From Paulownia fortunei (taxonomy: Eukaryota; Streptophyta; Magnoliopsida; Lamiales; Paulowniaceae), in contig CM033109.1 of the NCBI GenBank assembly GCA_019321725.1, forward strand, positions 15,159,993 to 15,223,992: a stretch of DNA of 64,000 nucleotides. The letters are read 5' to 3'. Position numbers and translations under genes: made by a program. This document shows positions 51,470 to 64,000 of the stretch, piece by piece; within the stretch, counting starts at the first letter, position 1, and each line of letters opens with the position of its first letter. The notes under the pieces are model-generated. The model had not been told where the DNA came from and did no database searches. It saw nothing but the letters and a program-made list of their open reading frames with translations.

Positions 51470-54400
51470 TAGTTATCACTAATAATTCTACTTAGGTAAA
51501 TCTAGACACACAAACAAACTCAGCAGCCCTATCTATCTGAAAAGGATAGAAGTTTGTCACCATTGCAGTTATTCTAGGCACAAAAAGAGAAAGGGCAAGT
51601 ATTGACTTGCTTGATTGAATTAAAAGGGATTCTAATTCAAGTTTTCACTTTTAGTATCAACCACTATGGTTGATAATTTTTCTTGGGTATTGGATACTGA
51701 ATATAATCCCATCTCTACAAAGGGTTGCAGAGAATGACAAGAAAAGACAGACTAAGAGGAAGGACATTCCTTAAGCTTGGAATGGAGCAAATGTTGCTTC
51801 ATTAGCTATTGTTACGATCCACTTAGCTTTTAATGGGATTAAGGTAGTATCAGTTAATAGTCTTTGGTACTAAAACATTATTAAGAACATCATCTCTGCT
51901 GGAGATAATATGGATTGAAAGTCAAACGATGGAAATGTTGCATGGTTCTTCCAATATATTGACAAATGATCAATCCAACCTTAAATTTCATCCTACATAT
52001 TCAACAAAGTAATATTAGAATTAGAAAATCAAAATAGTGCATACTTGTGGTATGCCAGATTTTGTTATATTTATAAAGAAAGAATTCACAAGATTATATA
52101 TTTGGTTGACCTCTCGGTCTTTCATGAGATGCTGACTTGTGAATCTTGTCTCAAGATAAATAATGACCAAATCACCACTCATTTGGATTTGATCCAAATG
52201 GTTGTATGCAGTCCACTATATGTTAGTGCACCAGTGAACTATTCTTACTTACTCTAAGTGAAAGAATCTTCTAAGATATTAGTCCAAGCTTTTGAAGGGT
52301 TCAAAGAATTTGGATGTGAAGTACAAAATTAAGCCAGCTGAAGTATTAAATCTATCGATATGATTGAGAATGCAGATACTAAGTGGGTGAGTTCTTTGAT
52401 TATCTAATGGAGAATGAGATTCTCTCTATGTGATCGATGTTGGGCTTCACTAGATTCTATATTTTTATTAAGTAAGAGTGTTATGTAAATTGATGCCCAA
52501 AGTATCAGACAAGATATGGTATGGTAAAGACCCCTTGTATAAATGCCTGAGGGTTTGGGGTGTTCTATTTCCTTGAAATAGTTAGTGGAAGATAAGTTGG
52601 ATGCGAAATCAATCTTATGTGAATTTGTGGGGTATCCAAAGGAGTCCTTTATGTAATACCTAGGAACAAAAGGAGTTTATTTCTAGGAATGCCATATTTT
52701 TAATGTTAGGAGTTTCTATTGGATAGAAATGACTAGTTATAAAACTTGTAGAAGTTCAAAAAGCACAATTTATTCCACAAGAGGCAATGGTAGATGAAAA
52801 AATTATAACTTATAGTACACAATCTCCAAGGAGATTTGAGAACAAATCTCAAAGCCACCTATAAGGTAAGAGCCTCTTACTAGAGAGCAATAATGAAGAT
52901 CTCCTTTTGGATATTTATCCAAGGAATTAAGGAGTAATGATTTATGTCATTAATTCGAGAAGATGGCAAAAGGCCATACAATTTGAATGGACTCCATATA
53001 ATCCAACAAAGTATAGACCTTGGTAGACCCACTAGAGAAAATGGTCCCATTAGCTACTTGGGTCTACAAACATAAAATTGGAGTACATGGGAATTGGTAA
53101 CATCTAAGGCACGATTAGTAGCAAAAGATTATGTTTAAAGTTAAGGTGTTGACTGTTGAGGGAACATTGTATCAGATGCGATGCTAAAGTCTATTTGGAT
53201 CTTGCCGGTCATATCTACATAGTGTGACTTTGAGATATGGTAAATGGATGTGAAGATTGCTTTCCTCAATAAGGGTATTGAGAAAAAAGATCTATTTTAA
53301 GTGGTCAGAGGTCTTTATATCCAACAAAAGCAAGAAAAAGGTTTATAAACTTTAGAGGTCTATTTATATAATTAAAATATATTTTTCAAAGATGGAACAT
53401 TCGATTCGTTGAGGCAATCAAATGCTATGATTCCCCTAGAAATGGGGACGAACTAAGTGTGTAAAAGAACGTTAGGGGGATCATGGTGAAATTTGTTCAC
53501 TTTGATAACATTCTACTCATAGGCATGATGTAGAAATCTTACAGTTAATTGAGATTTGTTATCTAATAATTTCTCCATGAAAGATTTTGGAGTAGCATCC
53601 TAGAGGATGGCAATCTAGATCTATTTAGATCTAAGAAGATGCTTGGACTACTCCAAATCTATGTACATAGATGCTAAAAAGGTTTAGCATGGAAGAATCC
53701 ATGAGGAGATTCTTTCCTATGAATCAAAGGATTTCTCTTTTGAAGTCTATGTCCCCTAAAGACTTCTGGAAGAAAGATAAAAATTGACTCACATACTTTA
53801 TGCATCCTTGATAGAAAACATAATATATGTAAATCTATGTATGAGACATGATATCATAGAAGTTGTGGGTGTCACGAGTAGATATTCAGTCCTATCCAGC
53901 CAAAAAGCACTAAAAAGCTATAGAGACAATCCTTAAGTATGAAGCACTAAGGATATCTTCTTGGAGTACGATTGTGGAGAACTGAAGCTAGAATGATTCA
54001 TCTAGATTTTAGGTCGATGCAGATTACTCGAAGTCTATATCTAATTCGTGTTCATCCTAAAAATGGGGCTTTAGCTGGAAAGAGTTCTAAGCTTGAAATA
54101 ACCATGGATTCCACCTACTGATGTTGAATACATTATAACATGCAATGCTGCGAAAGAAACTGTTTGGATATAAAACTTCATCCAAGTATTGGGTGTAATC
54201 CCAATCATTGTTGATCGAATATTGGAGTACTACGATAATAATAAACTATTGCGTAAGTAAAGAAGCCATCGATGGATCCAAACAGATATAGATTAGCGAT
54301 ACTAGGATTCTCAAAATCATTGGTAGAGGCAATGTCCAAGTGGAATGAGTTGCCTCGATAGAAAATATAATATTTCCCATTGATATAACCCCTAAGATAA

Positions 54401-54470
54401 GTATTTGAAAAACTTCTTGGGAAAGATGGGTCTTAATATAAGGGGGATTATCTATAGGGCAAATGGGAGA
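51470..54470 (+). pseudogene. Copia gag-pol remnant of element 2
   Basis: In order and in changing frames: a zinc-knuckle vestige CHHCSYSRHKKRKGK (about 51560), protease vestige SWVLDTEYN (about 51685), pre-integrase LWYARFCYIYKERIHK...ESCL (52045-52160), integrase C-terminal YGKDPLYKCLRVWG (about 52520), RT motifs MDVKIAFLN (about 53247) with a frame-broken catalytic region near 53500, and RNase H (about 53800-54300) ending in a purine-rich GCAAATGGGAGAT before the 3' LTR. It is much more decayed than element 1 and encodes nothing intact. Confidence 0.78.
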
Positions 54471-54471
54471 T

Positions 54472-55183
54472 TGTTAGGTGTAGTGCCCGATGAGCCAATT
54501 ACTTTAACCATATTTATATTCTCTTAGAATCAATATTATTCATATTAGTATCACACAATGACAATTTTCATTTTAAACTCACAATTGTAAGGATTAAATA
54601 AAGTCTCTAGACCATATATGGCTATGGGGCATGGTCACGCATAGAATTACGATAATGGAATATGCTTCTATAGTTGTGGTCTTAAAATGTTCAAAATCAA
54701 GATCATTGAGATATGATATCAACGATCCCATTAAAACTTGTAGATACGATGTAGGCTCGAAAGAGGATGCTTCATTCCATGGGCATTGGTGTAGAGATAC
54801 GTGCTTGTTAGGAATAAGTACACTGAATTACCTTACCTGGAAACTCCTAATTGAAAATTATAATTGTTGAATAGGAATTTTCTCATTACTATAGTGCAAA
54901 AATTAATCCTTAGGACTTGAGGTACCACAGTAACCTTGTGCACGATATGTTGTACTTTGATGTTTATTTGTAATTACATGACAATGATATAGGGTTTACA
55001 TTAGGTGTAACATTTTCATGTATGGAGGTAATGAGTAACCAACAGAGGATTTGTCACCTATCTAGATAAATATATAAATTTTCTATGTGTTCTACTGTAC
55101 TTGATTTTGAAATACTTGCCCAAGATTAGATCGAAATTAGACGAGGAATTTTCTAATTTTCATCATTGAGTCAAGATCAGTAA
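54472..55183 (+). repeat. 3' LTR of copia element 2, first piece
   Basis: It starts TGTTAGGTGTAGTGCCC, parallels the 5' LTR to CATCATTGAGTCAAGATCAG, and is then interrupted by the S19 pseudogene. Confidence 0.8.
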
Positions 55184-55903
55184 TTTTTTTTAAAATGTTT
55201 TAGTAACTAAATCATATCAAAATTTAACTTAATAATATAAAGTATATCTTATTGAAACTTCAACCGCCGAAATTAGATCAAAACATGCTAATGTTCTCAA
55301 CCAAAAAATGTTTAAAGATTTCTTTGAGAAAATTTTCAACAAGCTAAAAGACAAGCCAACTTAATTAATCTATGGTGCAACGACAACATTTCTTCCAACA
55401 ACTTGATCAAGATCCCGTTGGCCATTGGATGTGATTCTTCTTCCACCCCTTGGAGCCATCTCAACAATGTTCATATTCTACCATTGTTGAAGAATGTGAT
55501 GAGCAACACACTATTTTTGCCAAAATGAGGCAGAAGACTTCCATTCCTCTTGCTATCCCCATAAATATTCCGAGAGGCACCAGGTCTAAGACCTCTGCTC
55601 AAATATCTTTCTAGCCATGGAGGCAGCCCTGATGTAGTACCAATCAGGATCATATGGAGCAAGTTCTTTGAGCACACCAGTTTTAACAATATTAGTTCAC
55701 TCAGGAAGCTCCATCTTGCTGGAGTGCTTGAGGTGAGCGGTGTAAGATTTGACAAACTTGTGAGGAGAGACATCCTTATAGTTCTCGCAGTCGCCGTCAT
55801 TGCTGAAGAGATCTCAAATTATGTGCAGCTCACGAGACTGAATCTTTGAAGAGATTGAGAGTTGTAAAGAAGTAGTCGCAGAAGCATAGAGATGACATGC
55901 TTA
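55184..55903 (-). pseudogene. RPS19: Processed pseudogene of cytosolic ribosomal protein S19 (eS19)
   Basis: On the minus strand the former start is at 55800 and the former stop at 55370-55372, about 431 nt against 432 for a 143-residue plant eS19. Frames give [61 protein letters not shown] and, near the end, [18 protein letters not shown] one-base loss after about eight codons, a TGG-to-TGA stop after MELPE and further shifts kill it. It has no introns, keeps about 100 bp of apparent 5' UTR and about 180 bp of 3' UTR, and ends in a T run (55184-55191, poly(A) on its strand). AGTCAAGAT at 55169-55177 and 55903-55911 is the likely target duplication. The functional protein is part of the 40S subunit; this copy is a dead retrocopy. 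Confidence 0.93.
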
Positions 55904-56049
55904 GTCAAGATACTAGGATTTTTTTTTTGATAAAACCTGTTTATGTCTAGACGAGGGTAGGGGAGGGGTTGGCACTAACCCCTACCGTTTACTTACTTCC
56001 TTACATTTAGAATGAAAGCCTAAAAAAGTACTTCTTTCTTTACAAAAAT

Positions 56050-56750
56050 GAGCAACTCTATAAAATAAAATAAATTAAAATGAGGCCACCATATTCTCAT
56101 CCAAATCTCAGCCATAACCAACTTTGCCATTAATTTATAAATGGTCCAGCTCAAATGGAGTGTGTTCTGAATCTAAAATTTTGAATCCGAAGTCTATCCT
56201 TGTTTAGCAACACCTTAATCTCTTGACAACTTTGGCCATCAAATGTACGAGTATTCGATGATTGAAACGCAAGTCCAGCCAGAGTGCAACTTCATTACCC
56301 TCCCTATAAATATGACAAATATGAAAGGAGATGTTCCGAAGTAAATTATGTGCTTGAGTCAATAGATTCTAAAGTTACCAATGCACCTTGGAGTGCGATT
56401 TTAAAAGATAAATAAGAGCTTGAGAATCAGTCTCAATCTAAATTTGATTAAGGTTTCACTGGAGACAAACCATAGCCTTCTCACTAGTGTTGTAATCTCC
56501 ACAATCTTGTCTGAATGCTCGCCAATAGATTAATAAAATCTAAATATGATATTGCCTGACCTATTTCTTCTAATACCTCAATAGAAACAGGTCAGGATTG
56601 CCACAGGATGCCTATCAGTGTTTAATTTAAGCCATCCAGAATGAGGTAATTTCCACACCACCATCTTAATTTGATAGGTAAAGAGTTTTTTGGAAAATTA
56701 AAACCAAACAATTGAGCAGCATGTAGCTCACCTTTCCACAATAGGCTTGG
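56050..56750 (-). pseudogene. LINE RNase H remnant
   Basis: Minus-strand frames give LNTDRHPVAI-like, IGEHSDKIVEITTLVRRL, LRLILKLLFIF and FIGRVMKLHS (equivalents of the D, E, D positions of plant LINE RNase H), with stops between. It lies left of the solo LTR and completes the LINE order. Confidence 0.7.
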
Positions 56751-56883
56751 GGAGACGCTGAGGTGTGATAAAATTCCAAATATAATTCAATGAAAGCTGC
56801 ATCGGAGGCCATAGGATTTAACATCATTTCTTTCTTGCTAAATATACAAAACAATGAGAAAAGGCAAGATTGTATGAATGTTA

Positions 56884-59091
56884 TGTTGGGTTCGCTATAA
56901 TCACAGGGTATACGCAGCGAAAAATTAAAATTTTTATCAAACATAAATTTAACCCCTTTGATTCAAAAGCGATTTTAACGATCGCGCTTATTCAAGTGAA
57001 TATATAAATAAATATAAAATTAGATTATACCTTTCGTGCACTTCGGTTGTTGTAGGGAATGAAGCAATCAATTGCTTATCCTGGACTATCAGAACTCGCA
57101 GGGATCCAAGTGTCTCCCCTCTATCAGGTCCACGATACGAAAAACAACATCAATCAAAAGGATTCACTAGTATCCTTTTAATTGTTTACTAATTTAGAAC
57201 TGGAGTATATTTTCAAGAATAATAAAGATTGATTCTTTAAGTTCTTGAAACAATAATATGAAGAAAATAACAAGAAACTGATTTTCTTTTTCTTTCTTTT
57301 CTTTTCTTGAAGAATAAAAATAGAAAACTTTTAAACAAAATATTTTTGCTCAAATTTTTGAATTGAATTATGTAATTTTCATCCCTCATATATATAGAGT
57401 TGAAAATTTTAATCCTTTTCCAACTATTGGAAAGTTTTTCTATTTTGAACTATTTCAAAACCTTATTTTGGAAGGATTCCAAATCTTCCAATAACTCTTC
57501 TCTTTTCACTCTTCTATTGTATGCGGACTAATTTGAGACTACATTAATCATCAAAATTGTCTACATACATTGTTGATATTAATTTAAACTCTTCAAATAA
57601 TATCAAAATAGATATATATCATATATACACTATAATTATATTTATACATAAATTAAATTTTAGTAGCCTATTTTATCCTATAAAATTGGTCACTATATTT
57701 ATTTATCTATAAATATGTTAATTAAATAAATTATATTTATTTAATTTATTCTCTTCATACTTTAGTGGGCTTCTTAAGTAATCCACATTTATTTTGGGAT
57801 TGGACTCAAAAATTCCCAAATCAATTAAATTGATTCAATCCCAATTTAATCAATCCAATTGATTAATTTAATTTACTCCAATTGGGCTTCCTAATCAAAT
57901 TAGGTCCAATTAAATAATCCAATTACTTAATTGAATAATTTAATTTAACTATTAAATTAAATAGAACCCTTAATTCATTGATCAGTATTAATTAATTAAT
58001 TTTCAACCATTGGATAAAATCTAAAAATAGAAATGTTACTTTCCATAAAGATGTGTGACCCTCTTAGGTTCACTACTAAACTAGTAGTGGGTTTGTAATA
58101 TTTGCAACTTATGAATAAAAATTATTCCAATTAATTAATCCATTTGGAATCAATTCCTTAATATCAAGAACCTCATTATCTATGAAAACACCTAGCAAGT
58201 AATCATGGCAAACTAGTCTTAGGTGAAATAGCGAGTAAACCTATTTCAATTGCGAGTACCATACACGTACGGTCCTTTCGACAGCTAATCTCCTGATTGA
58301 ATCTAAGGCATTGATTATAAGTTGAAACCCTAAATGATTCAATAACTGTGATCCCATTTTAAGTTCCAATGATTCTTGATGAATCACAATTCATACTGCC
58401 TTGGCCAAGGTCTTTGAATCATGAATTATGAAAACACAGGAGATTCCATTATTTAAAAAGACAAGTGTCGAATTCTATGTTGGCCACTGACAAATCTCCA
58501 TGCACACCAGTGTAACACCCAACATACCCCTTTGTGATTGTCAAGCAATCAGAAAATATATCAAAGTACTGCAGGATGCACACAAGGCTACCATCGTGCC
58601 TCAAGTTTGAGGACTAGTCATGTACTATCGCAACACAGAAATTCTTATTTCAATGGGCAAAACTTCCAACTAAGAATTTCTTGCGGGCCATATTCGGTGT
58701 ACTTGTTCCCTAACAAGCACCCACATACATGCACTTACGTTTCTACACTAATACCAATAGAATGTGACATCCTCGTCTCACGATCATGCATTATATGTAC
58801 GAGTCTTATCGAGCTATTTGATGTCCCATCTCAAAAAGCTCTTGACTTGAAATTTATTTAAGACCAAAGGCTTAGAGGCATGTTCCATGATCACCATCAT
58901 ATGCACGACCATGCCATGTAGCTAAATTTGGTCTAAGGACTTTATCTAATGTGCAGAATTAAAAAATGCAAGACATAAGATAAAGAAAATGCTTTTTTTA
59001 TTTATATGATTCCCAATAAGACTATCTTTTCAAAAGCAAAAGAGTATAATACACTCAATCTAATTGGGGCGTTGGGCATCCTACTCTAACA
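56884..59091 (-). mobile_element. Solo copia LTR nested in the LINE
   Basis: The minus strand starts TGTTAGAGTAGGATGCCC and ends ...GCGAACCCAACA, 2,208 bp. A perfect 5-bp duplication TGTTA lies at 56879-56883 and 59092-59096. It is clearly related to the LTRs of copia elements 1 and 2 but its ends are better preserved, so it is younger. No internal region remains. Confidence 0.95.
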
Positions 59092-59269
59092 TGTTATGCT
59101 CAGAATTAGCAGATATTTGCCACAATTGGATCATAATAACAACATTTCCAAAATTAGGAGGAGGTAGGTTAAGTACCTACCCAAAGAAATTCCAAACTCG
59201 TAAAGCATTATGACTTGAGAAAAATAGATGTTGAATAGTCTCTTCATGATTGCAATATTGGCAACAAGA

Positions 59270-60720
59270 TTCAAGAGAATAACCATGTGCTACATTCTTA
59301 CATCAACTATAATCCAGTCATTTAAAAGATGCCAAATAAAAATAGATATTGTAGGAGTAAGCGTCTCATTCCAAAAAGTGGCTGAGAGATGTTATTTCAT
59401 CCTTCCAACCCGGATATGCTCATTAAAGGCCATGAGTTAACTTCTCTCAACCCAGATTTGATAGAGAAGTCAGCATGAGTTTACAGCTTCCACTACAGGC
59501 CAATCTTTGCAAGTATGAATGGGAATAAGTGAGACTTTTTGAAATAAAAACAAAAAAAAAAGAATTGATTTTAATTTGTCTAAATCTCGTTCTCCATTTT
59601 TCCAAAATGAATTCACTGGAGTCAAATGCATATCTAGCTACAGTATTAAAGTATCAAGAGGTTTACCGTCAAGCTAACAATCAAACCAAAAGGAGCAATT
59701 ACCCATCCCTAAGCTCCAAAACATATGTTGCTCTACTTCATCCCTAATAGCCCTAAGACATTTCCAAATAAGAGAGTAACTAATGGAAACTTTTGTGCAA
59801 GTAGGAAATCCATCCGAACAGTATCTATGTTTCATGAAATCAGACCAAATAGAGTCAGGGATGTGAAACTGCCACCATAGTTTGAACCCAAACATCCTTC
59901 AATGCTCTAACATTAGGACCACCTTCATCAAACAGTAAGCTGATGCTGATTTTTAACCTCAAAGACCAATGTATCTATCGATGTCCTTCCAAGAAGCCAT
60001 AGAAAAACCTCGAGAAAAGTCGTTAAATTTTAAGTAACAGACCTTTCAGAGGATCTAGAGCCTGAAGAAGATAAATTGGCATAGAACCAAGAACACTTTT
60101 AATAAGAAGCAACCTCCCACCATGTGAAAGAGCTATCTTGTCCTAGCCTTGCATCCTATCTTTGATTTTAGAGATGATACCCTCAAATAAGATGTTCCTT
60201 TTCTTACTATTATAGAGGGGTGCCCCTAAATAAGTAATATGATGCTTCTTGGTATATTGAAATCAAAAATTCATTTTATAGCATTAATCCGTGATAATGA
60301 TTCCCTTCCATTAATCACAAATGAGATTTTGGAGGTACCAATTAGTTAAAAACAACCCTCATAATCTTGTAGGAAATTCTTTAACTTGGTAAAGGCCGAA
60401 TAACATGCTTCAGTGAATATCATGAAATCATCAACATACGCCAGGTGTGAAATAATAAGAATGGGATTGCATACCTGGACTATGTTGTATTAATTGATGA
60501 AGGCCTTTGGAGAGCACTTCCATAGCTATAATGAATAGTCCAGGGGATAAGGTGTCTCCTTAATGTAATCCTCTTGTGGTTTTAAAAAACTAGTAGATCC
60601 CCTTTCACCAATATAGAGAACCAAATACCCTCAATACAATGCTTGACCAATCTAATCCATTGGTCTAAGAAACCAAATCACTTCAACACAGCATATAAAA
60701 AAATTCCAATGAACCTTGTT
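59270..60720 (-). pseudogene. LINE reverse transcriptase C-terminal part and zinc-binding region
   Basis: Minus-strand frames read IKHCIEG-like, TRGLH.GDTLSPGLFIIAMEVLSKGL (about 60510), YLGAPLYNSKKRNILFEG (about 60215), SHGGRLLLIKSVLGSMPIYL (about 60110) and FKLWWQFHIPDSIWSDFMK (about 59850). These are standard landmarks of plant L1 ORF2 in order. The catalytic A/YADD block is broken by stops near 60440. It would copy LINE RNA at the nicked target site. No intact frame remains. Confidence 0.85.
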
Positions 60721-60974
60721 AAGATATTAGGAATTTTTTATATTAGAAAGTTGCTTAAGTGGAGGCAGGGACTGTGGTATGGACCCCTACTAATATATTA
60801 AAAGCATAAGTAATACAAGAAAGTTCAGAAAATGAAACAAGGAGTACTTACTCTCTTTATAATTAAAATAAAATATCAAAGAAAACTACTTGAATCTAAA
60901 ATGTGGTAACTCCAAACAATTAGTTCGAACATGGCCTAAAAGTGAGCGTGGAAACATAGCTATTAAGCTACTTG
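60721..60974 (-). mobile_element. Second retroposon tail next to the LINE
   Basis: On the minus strand AAGGAGTACTTACT-type sequence (60840), also present at about 48010, runs into GGGGTCCATACCACAGTCCC and ends in T-rich TTTTTT at 60734-60739. It looks like a short 3' fragment of another LINE inserted at the same target. The right boundary is approximate. Confidence 0.45.
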
Positions 60975-61084
60975 GGATTTGACTAATAGGTGCTTCACCT
61001 AAAACTAGGAGTAGGTGCATTTAATGACTTGTGGGTTCTAGGAATTAATGATTAATTCTAAAAGGATTATTAAAATTATTAATT
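60975..61084 (+). repeat. 3' LTR of copia element 2, second piece
   Basis: The CTTCACCTAAAACTAGG and AATGACTTGTGGGTTC blocks match the copia LTR at about 8956-9010, so this is where the interrupted LTR resumes before the gypsy LTR. Confidence 0.6.
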
Positions 61085-62030
61085 TGTTCAAAAAAGTCAA
61101 AAGAGTTATGAGTCCACTATAGACAAATTAAATTTATAGCCAATTATATGATGAAATATGTAAAAAAAATATTAAATATCAATTTATAATTTTATTTATT
61201 TCTTAAGAATTTAATCAAATTTAATTCCTAAAGTAAATAGTAGATTAATTAATATTTTAATATATATTTTCGACTAATCGAATATCGCTAAGTGTCAAAT
61301 CTTAATTCTTGGCAATCATGATTGTATCTTGTGAATTATGGAAGAGAATACTAATATTTTACTAATTCAAATCATATTTTGTGATTATGGTAATAAATGT
61401 CTATCAAATTAAGAAGGATTGATCAAATCACGTCACTTTATCAAATAATAATGGTAAAAACTCTTATTTACAAGTATAAATAGGATTATCTCTAAGAAGT
61501 TAAACACAAGTTTTGAAGAAGAAATCAAAGCAAGAAAAGTGTTAAAGGAAATTCTTTCAACTTAAGGCGATCAAGTTCAAGGAAATCCACGGTGTTCAAG
61601 GTGAAAGTCAAGACGTTTATTACAGAGTCTACTCAAGTAATAATGTTTAATTTGAAATTAAGTTATTGAACCCTCAAATTAACATTATTGGGAAACGAGT
61701 CCATATTGGAGAAGATCAAAGGGTTAATTCCATCAAAAAGTTACCAAATCCACCAAAGTTAATTTTCTTGAAGTTGTAACATTTAATTCGAGATCATGGT
61801 GTCAAACTCTCGAATTAATATTATTGAATGATGAAATCAAATATGGAGGAGATCAAATCAATGATTCCACCTCCAAAAATTAAAATCCCAAAACGATATT
61901 ATTCTTGATGAGAAGAATCAGAGGTACCATAGAGATTATAACCATTTTATTCTTTTGATTCAATAAAATTCAATTTGTGTTATTTATTTGTTTGAAATTT
62001 ATGTAGACAACGAAATTTACTTTATAAATT
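61085..62030 (+). repeat. 5' LTR of the terminal gypsy element (left end approximate)
   Basis: AT-rich U3 with a TATAAATA box at 61475-61482, then an A-rich transcribed part containing a diverged direct repeat (61641 and 61777), ending just before the primer site at 62033. The left boundary is placed where the copia LTR match stops. Confidence 0.55.
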
Positions 62031-62032
62031 TC

Positions 62033-62050
62033 TGGCATGCCTAGTGGGAC
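62033..62050 (+). promoter_or_regulatory. Probable primer-binding region of the gypsy element
   Basis: TGGCATGCCTAGTGGGAC follows TATAAATTTC. Closely similar TGGCACGCC(T/C)-GTGGGAC sequences sit between LTR and gag in a common plant gypsy lineage. The priming tRNA was not identified. Confidence 0.6.
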
Positions 62051-62097
62051 AATCTCTACCTCTCATCTCTTTTCTTCATCAAAAGTTTTGAATTATC

Positions 62098-64000
62098 ATG
62101 ATGATTGCTCACAAAATTACATAGGTGAAAGTTGTTACTTCAAGTTCTCCAAATGTTACAAGTGAAAATCTTGGTGTCATCACAAGAGGTATGTCCAAAA
62201 GGTTGCGAGAATATTCTGAGATGACTTATCTGCTCAAAATTGTTGAGAAGGATTTACCATATTTTTCCAACACCAATGAAGATAATGGGGACCTGAAGTA
62301 TGAATTTACATCATCTACACCTTGCTCAACATTAATTTACTCATTTACTTCAAACATGATGCTTGTCATGGTGAAAAATACTACAATTGTGGAGGAGCAA
62401 ATTGCAAGTTTGATAAAGGCGATTGAGGAACTCATGAAGTATGTTCAAGAACTCTCTTAGATTTTAAAGCTGATGAAAAAGTAGATAATGCTGATACTAG
62501 TTGCGTAATGGGCAAACAAGTTGAAGCTCATGATGAAGTTGAGATGTCCATAAAGCAACAACCAAGTGAAAGAAAGAAGTCTTCTAAAGAGTTGTAAGTT
62601 TTATCTAATGGGTTGACTTCTATTGACCAACTAAAGGAGTTTATCACGAGGACTATCAAAGATAAGTATGATGTAAGTTCCAAATAAGCTTTAGCTTATT
62701 CCAAGCCATACACCCAAAGGATTAATAATTTAAGGATGCTAGTTGGCTACCAATACCCAAAATTTCAATAATTCGATGGCAAAGTCAACTCGAAGCAACA
62801 CGTGGCTCATTTCATTAAAACATGTAATAATACCAGAATATATGAAGACTACATATCAAGTAATTTGTTCTATCACTTAAGGGAAATACATTTGATTGGT
62901 ACACTGATCTGGAGGTAAACTCAATTAATAGTAGGGAGTAGTTGAAACAAGAGTTTCTTAATTGATTATATAGCACAATCGAACAGTCAGCATGATTGAA
63001 CTCACAAATTCACGCAAATGAAAAAAAGAGCCTATCATTGACTACATTAATCGTAGGAGAAATTTAAGCCTAAATTGCAAATATCGACTGTGTGAGACTT
63101 CAGCTATTAAGATATGCATTCAGGGAATGGATTAGGGCCTTCGATACATTCTTTAAGGAATCCAACCCAAGACGTTTAAAAAATTAGCAAATCAGGCCCA
63201 TGATATGGAGTTGAGTATGGATGCAAGTGGAGTTGAGGGGCCACCCATCCAAGAACCTCACAAGTTTAAAGAAAGGCAAGAAGCCAAGAAAGGGGCAAGT
63301 TTTTTTCCAAAGCTCCAAACAAAGAATCCATGGTGGTGAATTCAACGCCTATCAAATTAAGAAAAAATGCAATGTAGTTGGCTCGTTAAGGAAATATCAC
63401 ACTTGAGGAAGATAATGTGGCTGCCAATCTTATCACCATTGGATTTGGATCTTTTAATGTCATAATGGAGAATGTGCCTAAGTAGAATGGTGGTTGATGA
63501 CTTGATCATGGCGATGACATTTCATGTAACATGAAAAGTGAATGAAATGTTTTCTCTAGTGAAGTCTGTTTATCTTGGGTGGGGGTTCATACTCTCACTG
63601 ATGATTGTGTCTCAATAATGACCTTCACTGATGAGGATTTGCTACGTGGTTCCAAACCCCATAATAGGCTATGATTCATAACTGGCTATACTAGCGAACA
63701 AAAAATGAATAGTATATTAATTGAAGGAGGCTCTACAGTCAATATCTTACCTTTGCGTATAATGAAAGAGTTATGAGTTTTGATGGATGAACATGCAAAT
63801 AGTCGTTTCATTATCTAAGGTTTCAACCAAAGGGGGGCAAACAACTCTCGGTCATAAGGTTGAAGTTTTTGATGGATGATATGGCCTCAACTACACTATT
63901 TTATGTCATAGATGCCAAGACATCATATAACATGCTTCTTGATTGTCCTTGGCTACATGAAAATAGAGTAGTTCCTTCTACATGGCACCAATGTTTTAAA
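62098..64000 (+). pseudogene. Gypsy gag-protease remnant, running off the window
   Basis: The first frame (62125-62460) gives GVITRGMSKRLREYSEM and a coiled-coil-like ...EQIASLIKAIEELMKYVQEL. The conserved gag domain (about 62745-63225) reads VGYQYPKFQ, KQHVAHFIKTCNN, KQEFLN and HDMELSM in several frames. The protease region (about 63640-63990) shows FTDEDLLRGS, ILIEGGSTVNILPLR (normally DGGS) and ASTTLFYVIDAKTSYNMLL. Gag packages RNA and the protease would cut the polyprotein. Multiple stops and the changed active-site residue indicate a dead copy. RT and integrase would lie beyond 64000. Confidence 0.85.

Larger units (their letters stand above)
55919..60720 (-). mobile_element. 5'-truncated L1-type LINE, split by a solo LTR
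   Basis: On the minus strand the order is: RT C-terminal half (60720-60000), the zinc-binding domain region (about 59900-59270), then, after the solo LTR at 56884-59091, an RNase H domain (about 56750-56050) and a 3' end with a T run (55919-55928, poly(A) on its strand). The 5' end is lost within RT, as usual for LINEs. AAGATACTAGGATTTTTT on the left and AAGATATTAGGAATTTTTT on the right (60721) form a probable target duplication. Confidence 0.88.
47173..61084 (+). mobile_element. Copia element 2, heavily decayed, with nested insertions in both LTRs
   Basis: The 5' LTR (47173-49390), primer site, leader and gag-pol remnants (51470-54470) are followed by a 3' LTR starting at 54472. The 3' LTR is interrupted at about 55184 by an S19 processed pseudogene, a LINE carrying a solo LTR, and another retroposon tail, and resumes near 60975-61084. 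The outer right end and target duplication were not found, probably because the gypsy element at 61085 truncated or split it. Confidence 0.78.

Overview
This window is plant nuclear DNA, almost certainly from a eudicot. It is AT-rich, contains one intron-containing plastid-type sugar transporter gene, and is otherwise filled by layers of nested retrotransposons (Ty1/copia, Ty3/gypsy, L1-type LINE), a Helitron helicase remnant, a processed pseudogene and long tandem repeats. The species cannot be named from the sequence. No tRNA, rRNA, CRISPR array or bacterial-type operon was seen.

Layout. 1-6238: first copy of a long duplicated block, starting exactly on a (TG)n/G-run and ending at a 100-N scaffold gap (6239-6338). 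It contains a degenerate PIF1-like Helitron helicase on the minus strand. 6339-8139: probable old LTR fragment plus unassigned DNA. 8140-21292: a degenerate copia element with both LTRs, a TCAAA target duplication, a primer-binding site, recognisable gag-pol and two nested solo LTRs. 21361-35099: second copy of the duplicated block, nearly identical to 1-6189 but carrying two insertions of one long-LTR gypsy family in opposite orientation, each with a 5-bp target duplication. The first copy shows the empty sites. 32960-38395: tandem array with a period of about 1.43 kb.

39775-43707 (minus): the one intact-looking gene, 14 coding exons, 1,677 nt, 558 residues, an MFS sugar/H+ symporter with a plastid-type N-terminus, close to Arabidopsis At5g59250. 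43708-47172: its 5' flank, AT-rich spacer, a probable solo copia LTR and a poly(A)-ended fragment. 47173-61084: a second, more decayed copia element. Its 3' LTR was hit repeatedly at nearly one spot by L1-mediated events: a processed pseudogene of cytosolic ribosomal protein S19, a 5'-truncated LINE (itself split by a solo copia LTR) and a second retroposon tail. 61085-64000: a gypsy element with LTR, primer site and degenerate gag-protease that runs off the window.

Only the transporter looks like a functional host gene; everything else recognisable is mobile-element coding sequence with stops and frameshifts, or a pseudogene. I found no convincing new biological system. The most useful observations are the empty/filled-site pair with its likely assembly or haplotype explanation, the 2.9-kb inverted LTR pair, the repeated retroposition at one LTR site, and the altered signature motif in the transporter.
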